A stretch of DNA of 64,000 nt from contig NZ_JACHMG010000001.1 of assembly GCF_014204865.1 (NCBI RefSeq), forward strand, positions 620,001-684,000. The letters are read 5' to 3'. Each line of letters starts with the position of its first letter. The first letter of the stretch is position 1. The notes under the pieces were generated by a model. The model was not told the origin of the DNA. It saw nothing but the letters and a program-made list of their open reading frames with translations, and did no database searches. The translations under genes were made by a program, and so were the position numbers. Of the stretch, positions 24,862 through 39,359 are shown piece by piece. The stretch is from Amycolatopsis jiangsuensis (GTDB lineage: Bacteria; Actinomycetota; Actinomycetes; Mycobacteriales; Pseudonocardiaceae).

Positions 24862-26838
24862 GTGCAGAGCCCCGCTCCCGGATCCCCGAACCCCGATGTG
24901 TCCCCCGAACTGGCCGAACTCGCCGCCGCGCACGGGGTGGCCACCCGGTACGAGAACTCCGACCAGGTCGAGGTCGCCGTCGACGCGGACGTGGTCGTCG
25001 CCGTGCTCGCCCAGCTGGACGTCGACGCGTCGACGCCGGAAGCCGTCCGGCATGCGCTGGCCGCGGTGCGCGAGGCCCGCGCTTCCGGTGGGCTGCCGCC
25101 CGCGCTGATCGTCCGGTACGGGCAGGAGCGCGAGCTGGGTGTCCCGGCGACGGTGGAGCTGGAGGACGGGACCACCCGCGAGGTCGGCACGAAGCTCCCG
25201 GCCGGCCTCCCGCTCGGCTGGCACGAGGTGGTGACCGCGGACAGGAGGATCCCGCTGGCGGTGGTCCCGGACCGGCTGCCCGCGGTGCCCCCGGCGTGGG
25301 GCTGGATGCTGCAGCTCTACGCCCTGCACTCGGACGAGTCCTGGGGGATGGGCGACTTCGGCGACCTCGCCGTGCTGGCGTCCCGTTCCGCCGCCGAACT
25401 GGGCGCCGGGGTGCTGCTGGTCAACCCGGTACAGGCGGTCGCACCGGCGCATCCGGTCGAGCGGTCGCCGTACTCGCCCTCCAGCCGCCGGTTCGCGAAC
25501 CCGCTCTACCTGCGCGTTTCCGATACCGAGGCGTTCCGGCTGGCCGACGCCGAAACCCGCGCGAAGCTGCACGGGCCCGCGGCCGGCGGCGACCTGATCG
25601 ACTACGACGCGGTCTGGACCGCCAAACGGGACGCCCTCGAGCTGCTGCGCCCGTTCCACCCGCACCCGATCGTCCTGGACGACGACCTGCGTGACTTCGC
25701 CACGTTCTGCGCGCTCGCCGAAGTGCACGGCAGCGACTGGCGCACCTGGCCGGAGCGGCTGCGCGATCCGGGCAGTGCCGAAGTGGCCGCCGCCCGCACG
25801 GAGCTCGCCGAACGGATCGAGTTCCACGGCTGGCTCCAGCAGCTGTGCCACGAGCAGCTCGAGGAAGCCCGGCGGTCCGCGCGGGCGGCCGGAATGCCCG
25901 TGGGGGTGGTGCACGATCTGCCGGTCGGGGTCCATCCCGGCGGTGCGGACACCTGGGCGGCACGCGAGGCGTTCGCGCCCCGGGTCCGGGTCGGTGCGCC
26001 GCCGGATGCCTTCAACCAGCAGGGCCAGGACTGGAATCTGCCCCCTTGGCGACCGGACCGGCTCGCCGAAGCCGGGTACCGGCCGTTCCGCGACGTCGTG
26101 CGCGGCGTGCTCCGGCACGCGGACGGGATCCGCGTCGACCACGTCGCCGGGATGTGGCGGCTGTGGTGGATCCCGCCCGGCGAGCCGGCCGGCCGCGGCA
26201 CCTACGTGCACTACGACGCGGAGGCGATGCTCGGCGTGCTCGCGCTGGAGGCGCACCGCGCTGGTGCCGTGGTGGTGGGGGAGGACCTGGGCACGGTCGA
26301 GGACACCGTCACCGAGACCATGCACGAGCGCGGGCTGCTCAGCTCCGCGGTGCTGTGGTTCCAGCGTGACTGGGACGCCACGGGCCAGCCGTTCACGCGG
26401 CCGGCGGACTGGGATCCGGACGCGATGGCCAGCATCTCCACGCACGATCTGCCGACCGTCTCCGGCTGGCTCGGCGCGGAGCACGTGCGGGTGCGTTCGG
26501 AGCTGGGCCTGCTGACCCGGTCCGTGGAGGAGGAGTACGCCGAGGCGGCCGGGGAACGCCGGGCGCTGCTGGAGCTCGTCGCGCGCGAAGGCGTCCCGGA
26601 CGACGACCCGGTGGCCGCGCTGCACACACTGCTGGCCTCGGCCGCGTCGCGGCTGGTGCTCACCTCACCGGCCGACGTGATCGGCGAGCGGCGCCAGCCG
26701 AACCTGCCGGGCACCGTCGATGAGTACCCTAACTGGCGGATTCCGCTTCCCGTCACCGTCGACGGATTCTTCGCCGATCCGCGAGTGCGAGCCGCGGTCG
26801 CCCCGCTCGCCGCGGCGCGCCCGTTGCCCCGCAGCTGA
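24862..26838 (+). CDS. malQ: 4-alpha-glucanotransferase (amylomaltase, GH77)
   Basis: GTG 24862 gives 658 residues; an earlier ATG exists, but GAGACTGGACCGGTG places a -10-like GAGACT 6 bases ahead, typical of a leaderless actinobacterial start. GH77 residues are visible: nucleophile Asp in GIRVDHVAGMWRLWWIP, acid/base Glu in VVVGEDLGTVEDT and the stabilising Asp in ISTHDLPTVSGW. MalQ disproportionates malto-oligosaccharides, feeding maltose-range glucans to or from glycogen. An N-terminal extension of ~150 residues with beta character (VATRYENSDQVEVAV) is as in mycobacterial MalQ. It is the first gene of the trehalose/glycogen series; glgX follows after 30 bases. Confidence 0.95.
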   Translation: MQSPAPGSPNPDVSPELAELAAAHGVATRYENSDQVEVAVDADVVVAVLAQLDVDASTPEAVRHALAAVREARASGGLPPALIVRYGQERELGVPATVELEDGTTREVGTKLPAGLPLGWHEVVTADRRIPLAVVPDRLPAVPPAWGWMLQLYALHSDESWGMGDFGDLAVLASRSAAELGAGVLLVNPVQAVAPAHPVERSPYSPSSRRFANPLYLRVSDTEAFRLADAETRAKLHGPAAGGDLIDYDAVWTAKRDALELLRPFHPHPIVLDDDLRDFATFCALAEVHGSDWRTWPERLRDPGSAEVAAARTELAERIEFHGWLQQLCHEQLEEARRSARAAGMPVGVVHDLPVGVHPGGADTWAAREAFAPRVRVGAPPDAFNQQGQDWNLPPWRPDRLAEAGYRPFRDVVRGVLRHADGIRVDHVAGMWRLWWIPPGEPAGRGTYVHYDAEAMLGVLALEAHRAGAVVVGEDLGTVEDTVTETMHERGLLSSAVLWFQRDWDATGQPFTRPADWDPDAMASISTHDLPTVSGWLGAEHVRVRSELGLLTRSVEEEYAEAAGERRALLELVAREGVPDDDPVAALHTLLASAASRLVLTSPADVIGERRQPNLPGTVDEYPNWRIPLPVTVDGFFADPRVRAAVAPLAAARPLPRS

Positions 26839-26868
26839 AGCCCGAACCGAAGCCCCGAAGGAGAGCCC

Positions 26869-28993
<2,125 letters not shown>

Positions 28994-28998
<5 letters not shown>

Positions 28999-29035
28999 GT
29001 GGCGACGCCGGTTCTCACCGGCGCAGCCACTCACG
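28994..29035. repeat. Interspersed palindromic element, copy 2, across the glgX/treY junction
   Basis: CGTGAGTGGC (28994-29003) pairs with GCCACTCACG (29026-29035), with an inner GCCGG/CCGGC stem. It covers the glgX stop and the first treY codons. The outer stem matches the copy at 19162-19212. Confidence 0.7.
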
Positions 29036-31337
29036 AGAAGCAGCCGGTGTGCCGTCCTCGACCTACCGGGTGCAGTTGCGGCCGGAGTTCGGATTTCCGG
29101 CCGCCGGCGGGATCGTGGACTACCTGAGGGAGCTGGGTGCCGGCGCGCTCTACGCGTCGCCGGTGCTCGACGCGACGCCCGGGTCCACGCACGGGTACGA
29201 CGTCACCGACCCGACGAAAGCGCGTCCCGAGCTGGGCGGTGAGCAGGCCCGGAAAGCGTTGTCCGCGCGGCTGAAAGAGGCCGGGCTGGGCTTCGTCGTC
29301 GACATCGTGCCCAACCACATGTCCGTCGAGGTGCCCAAGGCCAACCGCTGGTGGTGGGACGTGCTCCGCCACGGACGTGACTCGGCGTACGCGAACTTCT
29401 TCGACATCGACTGGAGCCGCGGGCGGGTGTTGCTGCCGGTGCTCGGCGAGGACGCCGCGGTGGCCGAGCTGAGCGTGGAGGATGGCCCCGAAGGCGCTGA
29501 ACTCGGCTACTACGAGCACCGGTTCCCGATCGCGCCTGGCACCGAGGGGGGCAGCCCGCAGGAGGTGCACGCGCGCCAGCATTACGAGCTCGTCGGCTGG
29601 CGGCGCGGCAACCGCGAGCTGAACTACCGGCGGTTCTTCGACATCACGAACCTCGCGGCGGTGTCGGTGGAACGGCCCGAGGTGTTCGCCGAGACGCACG
29701 GCGAGGTGCTGCGCTGGGTGTCCGACGGCGACGTGACCGGCCTGCGCGTGGACCATCCGGACGGGCTCGCCGATCCCGGCGGCTACCTGCGCCGGCTGCG
29801 GGCCGGCGCGCCGGGGGCGTGGCTGGTCGTCGAGAAGATCCTGCACCCGGGCGAGGCGGTGCCGCAGAGCTGGCCGGTGGACGGGACCACCGGATACGAC
29901 GCGCTGCGCGAGATCACCGGTGTGTTCGCCGATCCGGCCGCGGAGCCGGTGTTCACGCGGCTGGCCGCGGAGCAGGGTGTACGCACCGGCTTCGCCGAGG
30001 TCGAGCAGCGCGCACGGCGGCTGGTGACCGACGAGATCCTGGTCGCCGAGGTGCACCGGATCGCGGCGCTGTGCAGCGGCGTCGACTCCGGCGCGGCCCG
30101 TGCCGCGGTGGCCGAGGTGATGATCGCCTTCCCGGCGTACCGCTCGTACCTGCCCGAGGGCGCGGCACACTGGGACGAGGCGGTGGCGCGTGCCCGCGAG
30201 CGGCGCCCGGAGCTGGCCCCGGCGTTCGACGCGCTCGACAGCCAGGTGCGGGGCGCGCCGGACGGCGAGCTGGCCACCCGGATCCAGCAGACCTCCGGCA
30301 TGGTCGTCGCGAAGGGCACCGAGGACACCACCTTCTACCGGTTCACCCGCTTCGCCGCGCTGAACGAGGTCGGCGGCAGCCCGGACCGGTTCGGCCTGGG
30401 CGTGGCCGGCTTCCACACCCTGGCCACCGGGCGGGCCGCTGCGCAGCCGGCCACGATGACCACGTTGACCACGCACGACACGAAACGGTCCGAGGACACC
30501 CGTGCCCGGCTCGTCGCGCTGTCCGAAGTGGCCGAAGAGTTCGCCGCCGCGGTGCGCCGGTGGACCGCGCGCCGCGGGATCGACGAGCCGGCGCTGAACC
30601 TGCTGGCCTGGCAGACCCTGGTCGGTGCCTGGCCGATCTCTCCCGCGCGGCTGCGTGACTACCTCGACAAAGCGGCCAAGGAGTCGAAGCTCCGCACCAC
30701 CTGGACCGACCACGACGAGGAGTTCGAACGGGCCGTGGCGGCGTGGCCGGACGAGGTGCTGGGCGACGCGGAGCTGGCCGCCGACGTCGAAGCCTTCGTC
30801 GCGCGGGTTCGCGGCGCGGGCTGGTCGAACTCGCTCGGCCAGAAGCTGGTGCAGCTGGCCGGGCCCGGGGTGCCGGACGTCTACCAGGGCACCGAGCTGT
30901 GGGACCACTCGCTGGTCGATCCGGACAACCGGCGTGCGGTCGACTATTCGGTGCGGCGGGAGATCCTGGCCCGCGTGCGGGCCGGGGAACAGCCCGGGAT
31001 CGACGAGTCCGGCGCGGCGAAACTCCTCGTCGTGCACCGGGCCCTGACCTTGCGCCGGGACCGGCCGGAGTTGTTCACCGGGTACCGCCCGCTGCACGCC
31101 GAGGGCGCTGCCGCCGATCACCTGCTCGCGTTCGAACGAGGCGAACGGCTGACCGTGGCGGTGACCCGGTTGCCGCTCGGCCTGGAGCGCTCGGGTGGCT
31201 GGCGCGACACCGTGCTGCCGCTGCGGGACGGCGGGTGGACCGACGTGCTCACCGGCCGCGCGGTCGGCGACGCGCCGCGTGCGGCGGCGTTGTTCGACCG
31301 GTACCCGGTGGCCCTGCTGGTCCGGGAGGACTCCTGA
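28995..31337 (+). CDS. treY: Maltooligosyltrehalose synthase (GH13)
   Basis: GTG 28995 overlaps the glgX stop and gives 780 residues; GTG 29049 (MPSSTYRVQLRPEFGF) is an alternative that skips the palindromic element and begins at the conserved family start. TreY turns the reducing-end glucose of a maltodextrin into a trehalosyl unit. Signatures are STYRVQLRPEFGF, DIVPNHMSVE, GLRVDHPDGLADP (catalytic Asp), WLVVEKILHPGE (Glu) and TLTTHDTKRSEDTRAR. It passes its product to TreZ, whose start overlaps its stop by one base (TGATG). Confidence 0.95.
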
Positions 31338-33052
31338 TGTTCACCGTATGGGCCCCCGAAGCCGACCGGGTGCGGGTGCGGGTGGACGGCACCGAGCACG
31401 AGATGGCCGCGGGTGCGGGCGGGTGGTGGCAGGCGGAGGTCACCGGGACCGAGTACGCGTTCCTGCTCGGCGACGACGACCGTCCGCTACCGGATCCGCG
31501 GTCACTGCGCCAGCCGCACGGAGTGCACGAGCAGTCCCGGGTGTACGACCACGGCGAGTTCGGCTGGACCGACCGCTCCTGGACCGGGCGGCAGCTGCCC
31601 GGCGGCGTCATCTACGAACTGCATCTGGGCACCTTCACCGCGGGCGGCACGTTCGACACGGCGATCGAACGGCTGGACCACCTCGCCGACCTCGGCGTGA
31701 CGCATGTCGAGCTGCTTCCGGTGAACTCCTTCGACGGTGTCGCCGGCTGGGGCTACGACGGTGTCCTGTGGGGTGCGGTGCACGAGCCCTACGGCGGCCC
31801 GGACGGGCTCAAGCGGTTCGTCGACGCCTGCCACGGGCGCGGTCTCGCCGTGCTGCTCGACGTCGTGTACAACCACCTCGGTCCGTCGGGTGCGTACCTG
31901 GACCGGTTCGGCCCGTACTTCGCCGGCCGCACCGACTGGGGTGCCGGACTGAACCTCGACGGTCCCGGATCGGACGAGGTACGCCGGTACGTGCTGGACA
32001 ACGCGCTGGGCTGGCTGCGGGATTTCCACGTGGACGGGCTGCGGCTCGACGCGGTGCACGCACTCGTGGACAAGTGCGCCACGCATCTGCTGGAGGAGTT
32101 GTCGGTCGAGGTCGAGGCCCTGTCCACGACACTCGGCCGTCCGCTCACGCTGATCGCCGAGTCCGACCTGAACGACCCGAAGCTGGTCACCAGCCGCGAC
32201 GGCGGCGGCTACGGACTGCACGCGCAGTGGTCCGACGACCTGCACCACGCTCTGCACGTGCGGCTCACCGGCGAAACCACGGGCTACTACCCGGATTTCG
32301 CCGCGCCGGACGCACTGGCGAAAACCCTGCGCGAGGTGTTCTTCCACACCGGGACCTGGTCGTCGTTCCGCGAGCGCACACACGGCCGTCCGGTGGACAC
32401 CCGCGTGCTGCCGGGCCACCGGTTCCTGGCCTACCTGCAGGACCACGACCAGATCGGCAACCGCGCGGCCGGCGATCGGCTGTCCGCGACCGTGCCCGCC
32501 GGCCTGCTTGCCTGTGGCGCTGCGGTGGTCTTCTGCTCGCCGTACACGCCGATGGTGTTCATGGGGGAGGAGTGGGCGGCGAGCACGCCCTGGCAGTTCT
32601 TCGCCTCGTTCCCGGACCCCGAGCTGGCCGAGGCGGTCCGCACCGGACGCCGCCGCGAGTTCTCGCGGCACGGCTGGGCCGCCGAGGACGTGCCGGACCC
32701 GATGGATCCGGCGACCGTCGTCCGTTCCCGGCTCGACTGGTCCGAACCGGGCGCCGACGGCCATCGGGAGATCCTCGAGCTGTACCGGACGCTGATCCGG
32801 CTCCGCAGGGAGCGGCCCGAGCTGGCCGATCCGCGGCTGTCGGAGGTGGTGGTGGAGACGGCGCCGGACGGGTCGTGGCTGGTGCTGCACCGCGATGCGT
32901 TGCGGCTGGCCTGCAACTTCGGCGCGGAGCCGGTCACCGTCCCACTGGCCGGGACGGCGGGCGAGCTGCTGGCGGCCTGGGGCGCGCCCGGCCCGGAAGG
33001 ATCTTCGGCCCGGCTGCCCGCGCACTCGTTCGTGCTGGTCAGTACGGGCTGA
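31337..33052 (+). CDS. treZ: Maltooligosyltrehalose trehalohydrolase (GH13)
   Basis: ATG 31337 (TGATG overlap with treY) gives 571 residues. A CBM48-type start (MFTVWAPEADRVRVRVDG) precedes a GH13 barrel with DGLRLDAVHAL (Asp), IAESDLNDPK (Glu) and DHDQIGNRA (Asp), the last two being TreZ-typical. It releases free trehalose from maltooligosyl-trehalose. A gap of 83 bases leads to the second glgX. Confidence 0.95.
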   Translation: MFTVWAPEADRVRVRVDGTEHEMAAGAGGWWQAEVTGTEYAFLLGDDDRPLPDPRSLRQPHGVHEQSRVYDHGEFGWTDRSWTGRQLPGGVIYELHLGTFTAGGTFDTAIERLDHLADLGVTHVELLPVNSFDGVAGWGYDGVLWGAVHEPYGGPDGLKRFVDACHGRGLAVLLDVVYNHLGPSGAYLDRFGPYFAGRTDWGAGLNLDGPGSDEVRRYVLDNALGWLRDFHVDGLRLDAVHALVDKCATHLLEELSVEVEALSTTLGRPLTLIAESDLNDPKLVTSRDGGGYGLHAQWSDDLHHALHVRLTGETTGYYPDFAAPDALAKTLREVFFHTGTWSSFRERTHGRPVDTRVLPGHRFLAYLQDHDQIGNRAAGDRLSATVPAGLLACGAAVVFCSPYTPMVFMGEEWAASTPWQFFASFPDPELAEAVRTGRRREFSRHGWAAEDVPDPMDPATVVRSRLDWSEPGADGHREILELYRTLIRLRRERPELADPRLSEVVVETAPDGSWLVLHRDALRLACNFGAEPVTVPLAGTAGELLAAWGAPGPEGSSARLPAHSFVLVSTG

Positions 33053-33135
33053 ACGGGGCAGAACCGGAGGCCGGCGAGGGAAAGTTCCACCGTGCGCCGG
33101 AGCCGGTGCGGCGCCGGATTTGGAAGGATCGGGCC

Positions 33136-35292
33136 ATGGCTACCCGACCCGCATCCGACACCCAGGTCCTCGCCGGCCGCCCGTTCCCGCTCGGCGCCCA
33201 CCCGGAGGCCGGCGGCGTCCGCTTCGCGGTCACCTCGGCGGTGGCCGACGCGGTCGAGGTCTGCCTGATCGGCGAGGACGGCGCGGAGCGGCGGATCGAG
33301 CTGACCGAGCGCACCTTCGGCGTGTGGCACGGGCTGGTCCCCGGCGTCACCGTCGGCCAGCGCTACGGCTACCGGGTGCACGGTCCGTACGAGCCGGCCC
33401 GCGGCCTGCGCTGCAATCCGGCGAAGCTGCTCGTGGATCCCTACGCGCACCGGATCACCGGAGGGCTCACCGACCTGGCCGCCGCGCAGGGCTTCACCGG
33501 CGACCCCGACCGCGGCCCGGCGTCCACTGTGGACTCGCTCGGCAGCGTGCCGCTGTCGGTGGTCACCTCGCCCGGTGGCCCGGAGACCGGGACCAAACCG
33601 GAGATCCCGTTCGAGGAGTCGGTGCTCTACGAGGTGCACGTCAAGGGGTTCACCGCGCAGCACCCGTTCATCCCGGAACAGCTGCGCGGCACCTACCTCG
33701 GCCTTGCCCACCCGGTGGCGATCGAGCACCTGAGCAGGCTCGGCGTGACCGGGGTGGAGCTGCTGCCGGTGCACGCCTACGCCGACGAGCCCGCGCTGAT
33801 CCACGCCGGGCGGCACAACTACTGGGGCTACTCGCCGCTGGGCTACTTCGCCCCGCATCCGGCCTACGCCAGTGAGCCCGGCCGGGAGGTCGAGGAGTTC
33901 CGCACGATGGTGGCCGCCCTGCACACGGCCGGGATCGAGGTGATCCTCGACGTGGTGTTCAACCACACCTGCGAGGGCGGCCCGGACGGGCCCACGCTGT
34001 CCCTGCGCGGGCTCGACGCGCCCGCCTACTACCTGCACAGCCGCCGGGGGCAGATGGCCGACCTGACCGGCTGCGGCAACACCCTCGACGCCGGTTCGCC
34101 CGCGGTGATCCGGCTGGTCACCGACTCCCTGCGGTACTGGACCCACGAGCTGGGCGTGGACGGTTTCCGGTTCGACCTGGCCAGCACGCTGGGCCGGCCG
34201 GGCGGAGGCGGGTTCGACCGCGAGTCCGCGATGGTCACCGCCATCACCACCGACCCGGTGCTGTCGCGGTGCAAGCTGATCGCCGAGCCGTGGGACGCGA
34301 CCGCGGAGGGTTACCAGGTCGGCGGCTTCGGCCCGCAGTGGGCGGAATGGAACGGCCGTTACCGCGACACCGTGCGCGACTTCTGGCGCGGGGCCACCGG
34401 CGTGCGCGACCTCGCCTACCGGCTCTCAGGCTCGTCCGACCTGTACGACCACAACCTGCGCCGTCCGTGGCAGTCGATCAACTTCGTGACCGCGCACGAC
34501 GGGTTCACCCTGCGGGATCTGGTGTCGTACAACGAAAAGCACAACGAGGCCAACGGCGAGGACAACCGCGACGGGACCACCGACAACCGCTCCTGGAACC
34601 ACGGCGCGGAGGGGGAGACCGAGGACGAGGCGATCGCCACGCTGCGTGCCCGCCAGGCCCGCAACCTGCTCGCCACCCTCCTGCTGTCCACCGGCACGCC
34701 GATGCTCACCGCGGGCGACGAGATGTGGCGCACCCAGCACGGCAACAACAACGCCTACTGCCTCGACGACGAGACGTCCTGGCTCGACTGGACCCCGCCG
34801 GAGGCGTCGGTGCCGATCCTCGCCTTCACCCGGCGGGTGGTGCGGCTGCGTGCGGAGAGTCCCGCGCTGCGCCAGCCGGAGTTCTTCGAGGGCCGCACCA
34901 CGCCCACCGGCAAACCCGATCTCGTCTGGTTCCGCCCGGACGGTGAGGAGTTCGACGGCCTCGACTGGTTCGACGAGGAGCGGCGCACGCTGTGCATGTG
35001 GATCGACGGGTCGAACAGCCAGGCCCGCAACCGCGACGGCGCGCTGGTGACCGATCATTCGTGGCTGCTGGTCCTCCATGCGGGTGACGAGCCGGTGGAC
35101 GTGGTGCTGCCCGGGCCGGAATACGGCGAGACGTTCAAGCCGACGCTGGACACCGGGACCGCGGACGGCAGCCCGGCGACCCCGGGCGTGCTGGAGCCGA
35201 AGGCGACCATTCGCGTGGAAGCCCGGTCACTGCAGCTTCTGCGCGCGCCGCGGGATCTGCTCGAGACCCCGGAAGCCCCGCCGCCGGGCTAG
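33136..35292 (+). CDS. glgX: Second GlgX-type glycogen debranching enzyme
   Basis: ATG 33136 (AAGGA 8 bases upstream) gives 718 residues. The architecture matches the first glgX (CBM48, then GH13): DGFRFDLASTLG, LIAEPWDATAEG, FVTAHDGFTLRD, NEANGEDNRDG and GNNNAYCLDDE. All catalytic residues are intact, so it should be active. The two paralogues differ mainly in the N-terminal ~120 residues and in loops, which may reflect different chain-length or location preferences. It ends the TreXYZ block; a 204-base gap separates it from glgE. Confidence 0.93.
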   Translation: MATRPASDTQVLAGRPFPLGAHPEAGGVRFAVTSAVADAVEVCLIGEDGAERRIELTERTFGVWHGLVPGVTVGQRYGYRVHGPYEPARGLRCNPAKLLVDPYAHRITGGLTDLAAAQGFTGDPDRGPASTVDSLGSVPLSVVTSPGGPETGTKPEIPFEESVLYEVHVKGFTAQHPFIPEQLRGTYLGLAHPVAIEHLSRLGVTGVELLPVHAYADEPALIHAGRHNYWGYSPLGYFAPHPAYASEPGREVEEFRTMVAALHTAGIEVILDVVFNHTCEGGPDGPTLSLRGLDAPAYYLHSRRGQMADLTGCGNTLDAGSPAVIRLVTDSLRYWTHELGVDGFRFDLASTLGRPGGGGFDRESAMVTAITTDPVLSRCKLIAEPWDATAEGYQVGGFGPQWAEWNGRYRDTVRDFWRGATGVRDLAYRLSGSSDLYDHNLRRPWQSINFVTAHDGFTLRDLVSYNEKHNEANGEDNRDGTTDNRSWNHGAEGETEDEAIATLRARQARNLLATLLLSTGTPMLTAGDEMWRTQHGNNNAYCLDDETSWLDWTPPEASVPILAFTRRVVRLRAESPALRQPEFFEGRTTPTGKPDLVWFRPDGEEFDGLDWFDEERRTLCMWIDGSNSQARNRDGALVTDHSWLLVLHAGDEPVDVVLPGPEYGETFKPTLDTGTADGSPATPGVLEPKATIRVEARSLQLLRAPRDLLETPEAPPPG

Positions 35293-35496
35293 CCCCGGAC
35301 AGGCGCGAAAAGGCACGGAAAGCCCCGCGTCGCCCGAAAATTCGCCTGGTTGTCGCCCGGACGTGGTTTCGTTCGCCCGACCGGGTGGTACCCGGGAACG
35401 GGAAAGGCCCCGCTGTCAAGGGCTTTCCGGGAATCAGGCACACTGAGCGTGCTCGCGTCCGCACAGTCCGATCAAGGGAAAAAAAGGGGCGTTGCC

Positions 35497-37476
35497 ATGT
35501 CCGGCCGGCTCGGGATCGACGATGTCAGGCCCACCGTCAGCTGCGCCCGTTACCCGGCCAAAGCCGTTGTGGGAGAACACTTCCCGGTCACGGCCACGGT
35601 CTGGCGGGAGGGCCACGACGCGGTCGCCGCCACGGTGTCCTGGCGTGGTCCCGGCGACCGGGTCTCCCGGCAGACGCGGATGACCGAACAGGGCCACGGC
35701 CTCGACCGGTTCGGCGCGGTGCTGGTGCCCGACGCCGAGGGGATGTGGACCTACCGGGTCGACGCGTGGAGTGACCCGTGGACCACCTGGGAGCACACGG
35801 CCGAGGTGAAGATCGGCGCCGGGCAGGGGCCGGACGAGCTCGCCAACGACCTGGAGACCGGCGCCCGGCTGCTGGACCGCGTTTCCCGCCGTCCGGACCG
35901 CCGCGCCGAACGCGCGTTGCTGGCCGGTGCCGCCGCCGCGCTGCGTGCGCAGGACCGCGCACTGGCCGAGCGGGTCGGGCCGGCGCTGTCGCCGGAGGTC
36001 CGGCAGATCATGCACGAGTTCCCGGTGCGCGAGCTGATCACCAAGGGACGCACGCTCAAGCTGTGGGTCGACCGCCGCCGTGCCGCGTTCGGATCCTGGT
36101 ACGAGTTCTTCCCGCGCTCCACCGGCGGGGTGGACGCCGATGCCCGTGCGGTGCACGGCACGTTCGGCACCGCCACGCGGGAGCTGGACCGGATCGCCGG
36201 CATGGGCTTCGACGTGGTCTACCTGCCCCCGGTGCACCCGATCGGCCGGGTGAACCGCAAGGGGCCCAACAACACTCTGCACGCGACCCCGGACGACGTC
36301 GGCTCGCCGTGGGCGATCGGCGCCGACGAGGGCGGGCACGACGCGGTGCATCCGCGGCTGGGCACGATCGAGGACTTCGACGCGTTCGTCGCGCGGGCCG
36401 GTGAGCTCGGCATGGAGGTCGCGCTCGATCTCGCCCTGCAGGCCGCGCCGGACCACCCGTGGGTGCTCAAGTACCCGGAGTTCTTCACCACGCGCCCGGA
36501 CGGCAGCATCGCCTACGCGGAGAACCCGCCGAAGAAGTACCAGGACATCTACCCGGTCAACTTCGACAACGACCCGCGCGGGATCTACGACGAGGTCCTG
36601 CGCGTGGTGCTGCACTGGGTGTCGCACGGGGTGCGCATCTTCCGGGTGGACAATCCGCACACCAAACCGCCGGACTTCTGGACCTGGCTGATCCAGTCGG
36701 TCAAGGACGCGCATCCGGACGTGCTGTTCCTGGCCGAGGCGTTCACCCGCCCCGCGCGGCTGTGGGGACTGGCGAAACTCGGCTTCACCCAGAGCTACAC
36801 CTACTTCACCTGGCGGACCACCAAGGAGGAGCTGGTCGAGTTCGGCGTCGACCTGCTCGAGCACGTCGACGAGGGCCGGCCGAACCTGTTCGTCAACACC
36901 CCGGACATCCTGCACGAATCCCTGCAGCACGGCGGGCCGGGCATGTTCGCGCTGCGGGCCGCGCTGGCCGCCACGATGTCGCCGACCTGGGGTGTCTACT
37001 CCGGCTACGAGCTGTTCGAGAGCGAGCCGGTCCGCCCCGGCAGCGAGGAGTACCTCGACTCGGAGAAGTACCAGCTGCGCCCGCGGGACTTCGCCGGCGC
37101 GCTCGCGCAGGGCCGGTCGCTGGAGCCGTGGCTCGCCCGGCTCAACGCGATCCGCCGCGCGCATCCGGCGCTGCAGGGCATGCGGTCGCTGCGGTTCCAC
37201 CACGTCGACAACGACGCGCTGATCGCCTACTCGAAGCAGGACCCGGCGACCGGCGACACCGTGGTCACGGTCGTGAACCTCGATCCGCACGGCGCGCGGG
37301 AGGGCACCCTCTGGCTCGACCTGCCCGCCCTCGGCTTCGACTGGCCGGAGCGGCTGATCGCGCACGACGAGGTCACCGGCGACACCTGGGACTGGGGCCA
37401 GGCGAACTTCGTGCGGCTCGAGCCGTGGCGGGTCGTGGCCCACGTGGTGTCGCTGCGCCGCCGGCTGGCGGACTGA
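35497..37476 (+). CDS. glgE: Alpha-1,4-glucan:maltose-1-phosphate maltosyltransferase
   Basis: ATG 35497 with AAGGGG 8 bases upstream gives 659 residues. GlgE extends alpha-1,4-glucan using maltose-1-phosphate. The nucleophile Asp385 lies in [11 protein letters not shown] and the acid/base Glu414 in FLAEAFTRP, 29 apart as in Streptomyces GlgE (Asp394/Glu423). [16 protein letters not shown] and [15 protein letters not shown] are family hallmarks, and the N-terminal beta domain precedes the catalytic barrel. It opens the second half of the cluster with treS, mak and glgB, the complete GlgE pathway. A 204-base upstream gap probably holds its promoter. Confidence 0.96.
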   Translation: MSGRLGIDDVRPTVSCARYPAKAVVGEHFPVTATVWREGHDAVAATVSWRGPGDRVSRQTRMTEQGHGLDRFGAVLVPDAEGMWTYRVDAWSDPWTTWEHTAEVKIGAGQGPDELANDLETGARLLDRVSRRPDRRAERALLAGAAAALRAQDRALAERVGPALSPEVRQIMHEFPVRELITKGRTLKLWVDRRRAAFGSWYEFFPRSTGGVDADARAVHGTFGTATRELDRIAGMGFDVVYLPPVHPIGRVNRKGPNNTLHATPDDVGSPWAIGADEGGHDAVHPRLGTIEDFDAFVARAGELGMEVALDLALQAAPDHPWVLKYPEFFTTRPDGSIAYAENPPKKYQDIYPVNFDNDPRGIYDEVLRVVLHWVSHGVRIFRVDNPHTKPPDFWTWLIQSVKDAHPDVLFLAEAFTRPARLWGLAKLGFTQSYTYFTWRTTKEELVEFGVDLLEHVDEGRPNLFVNTPDILHESLQHGGPGMFALRAALAATMSPTWGVYSGYELFESEPVRPGSEEYLDSEKYQLRPRDFAGALAQGRSLEPWLARLNAIRRAHPALQGMRSLRFHHVDNDALIAYSKQDPATGDTVVTVVNLDPHGAREGTLWLDLPALGFDWPERLIAHDEVTGDTWDWGQANFVRLEPWRVVAHVVSLRRRLAD

Positions 37477-37564
37477 ACGGCGGATCCCGCCGGCCACCCT
37501 GCAGGCGCGCGGCGCGGCAGGGACGATCGAACGTACCCGGTGAGCAGGACGAGGTGGAACGGAG

Positions 37565-39358
<1,794 letters not shown>

Positions 39359-39359
39359 G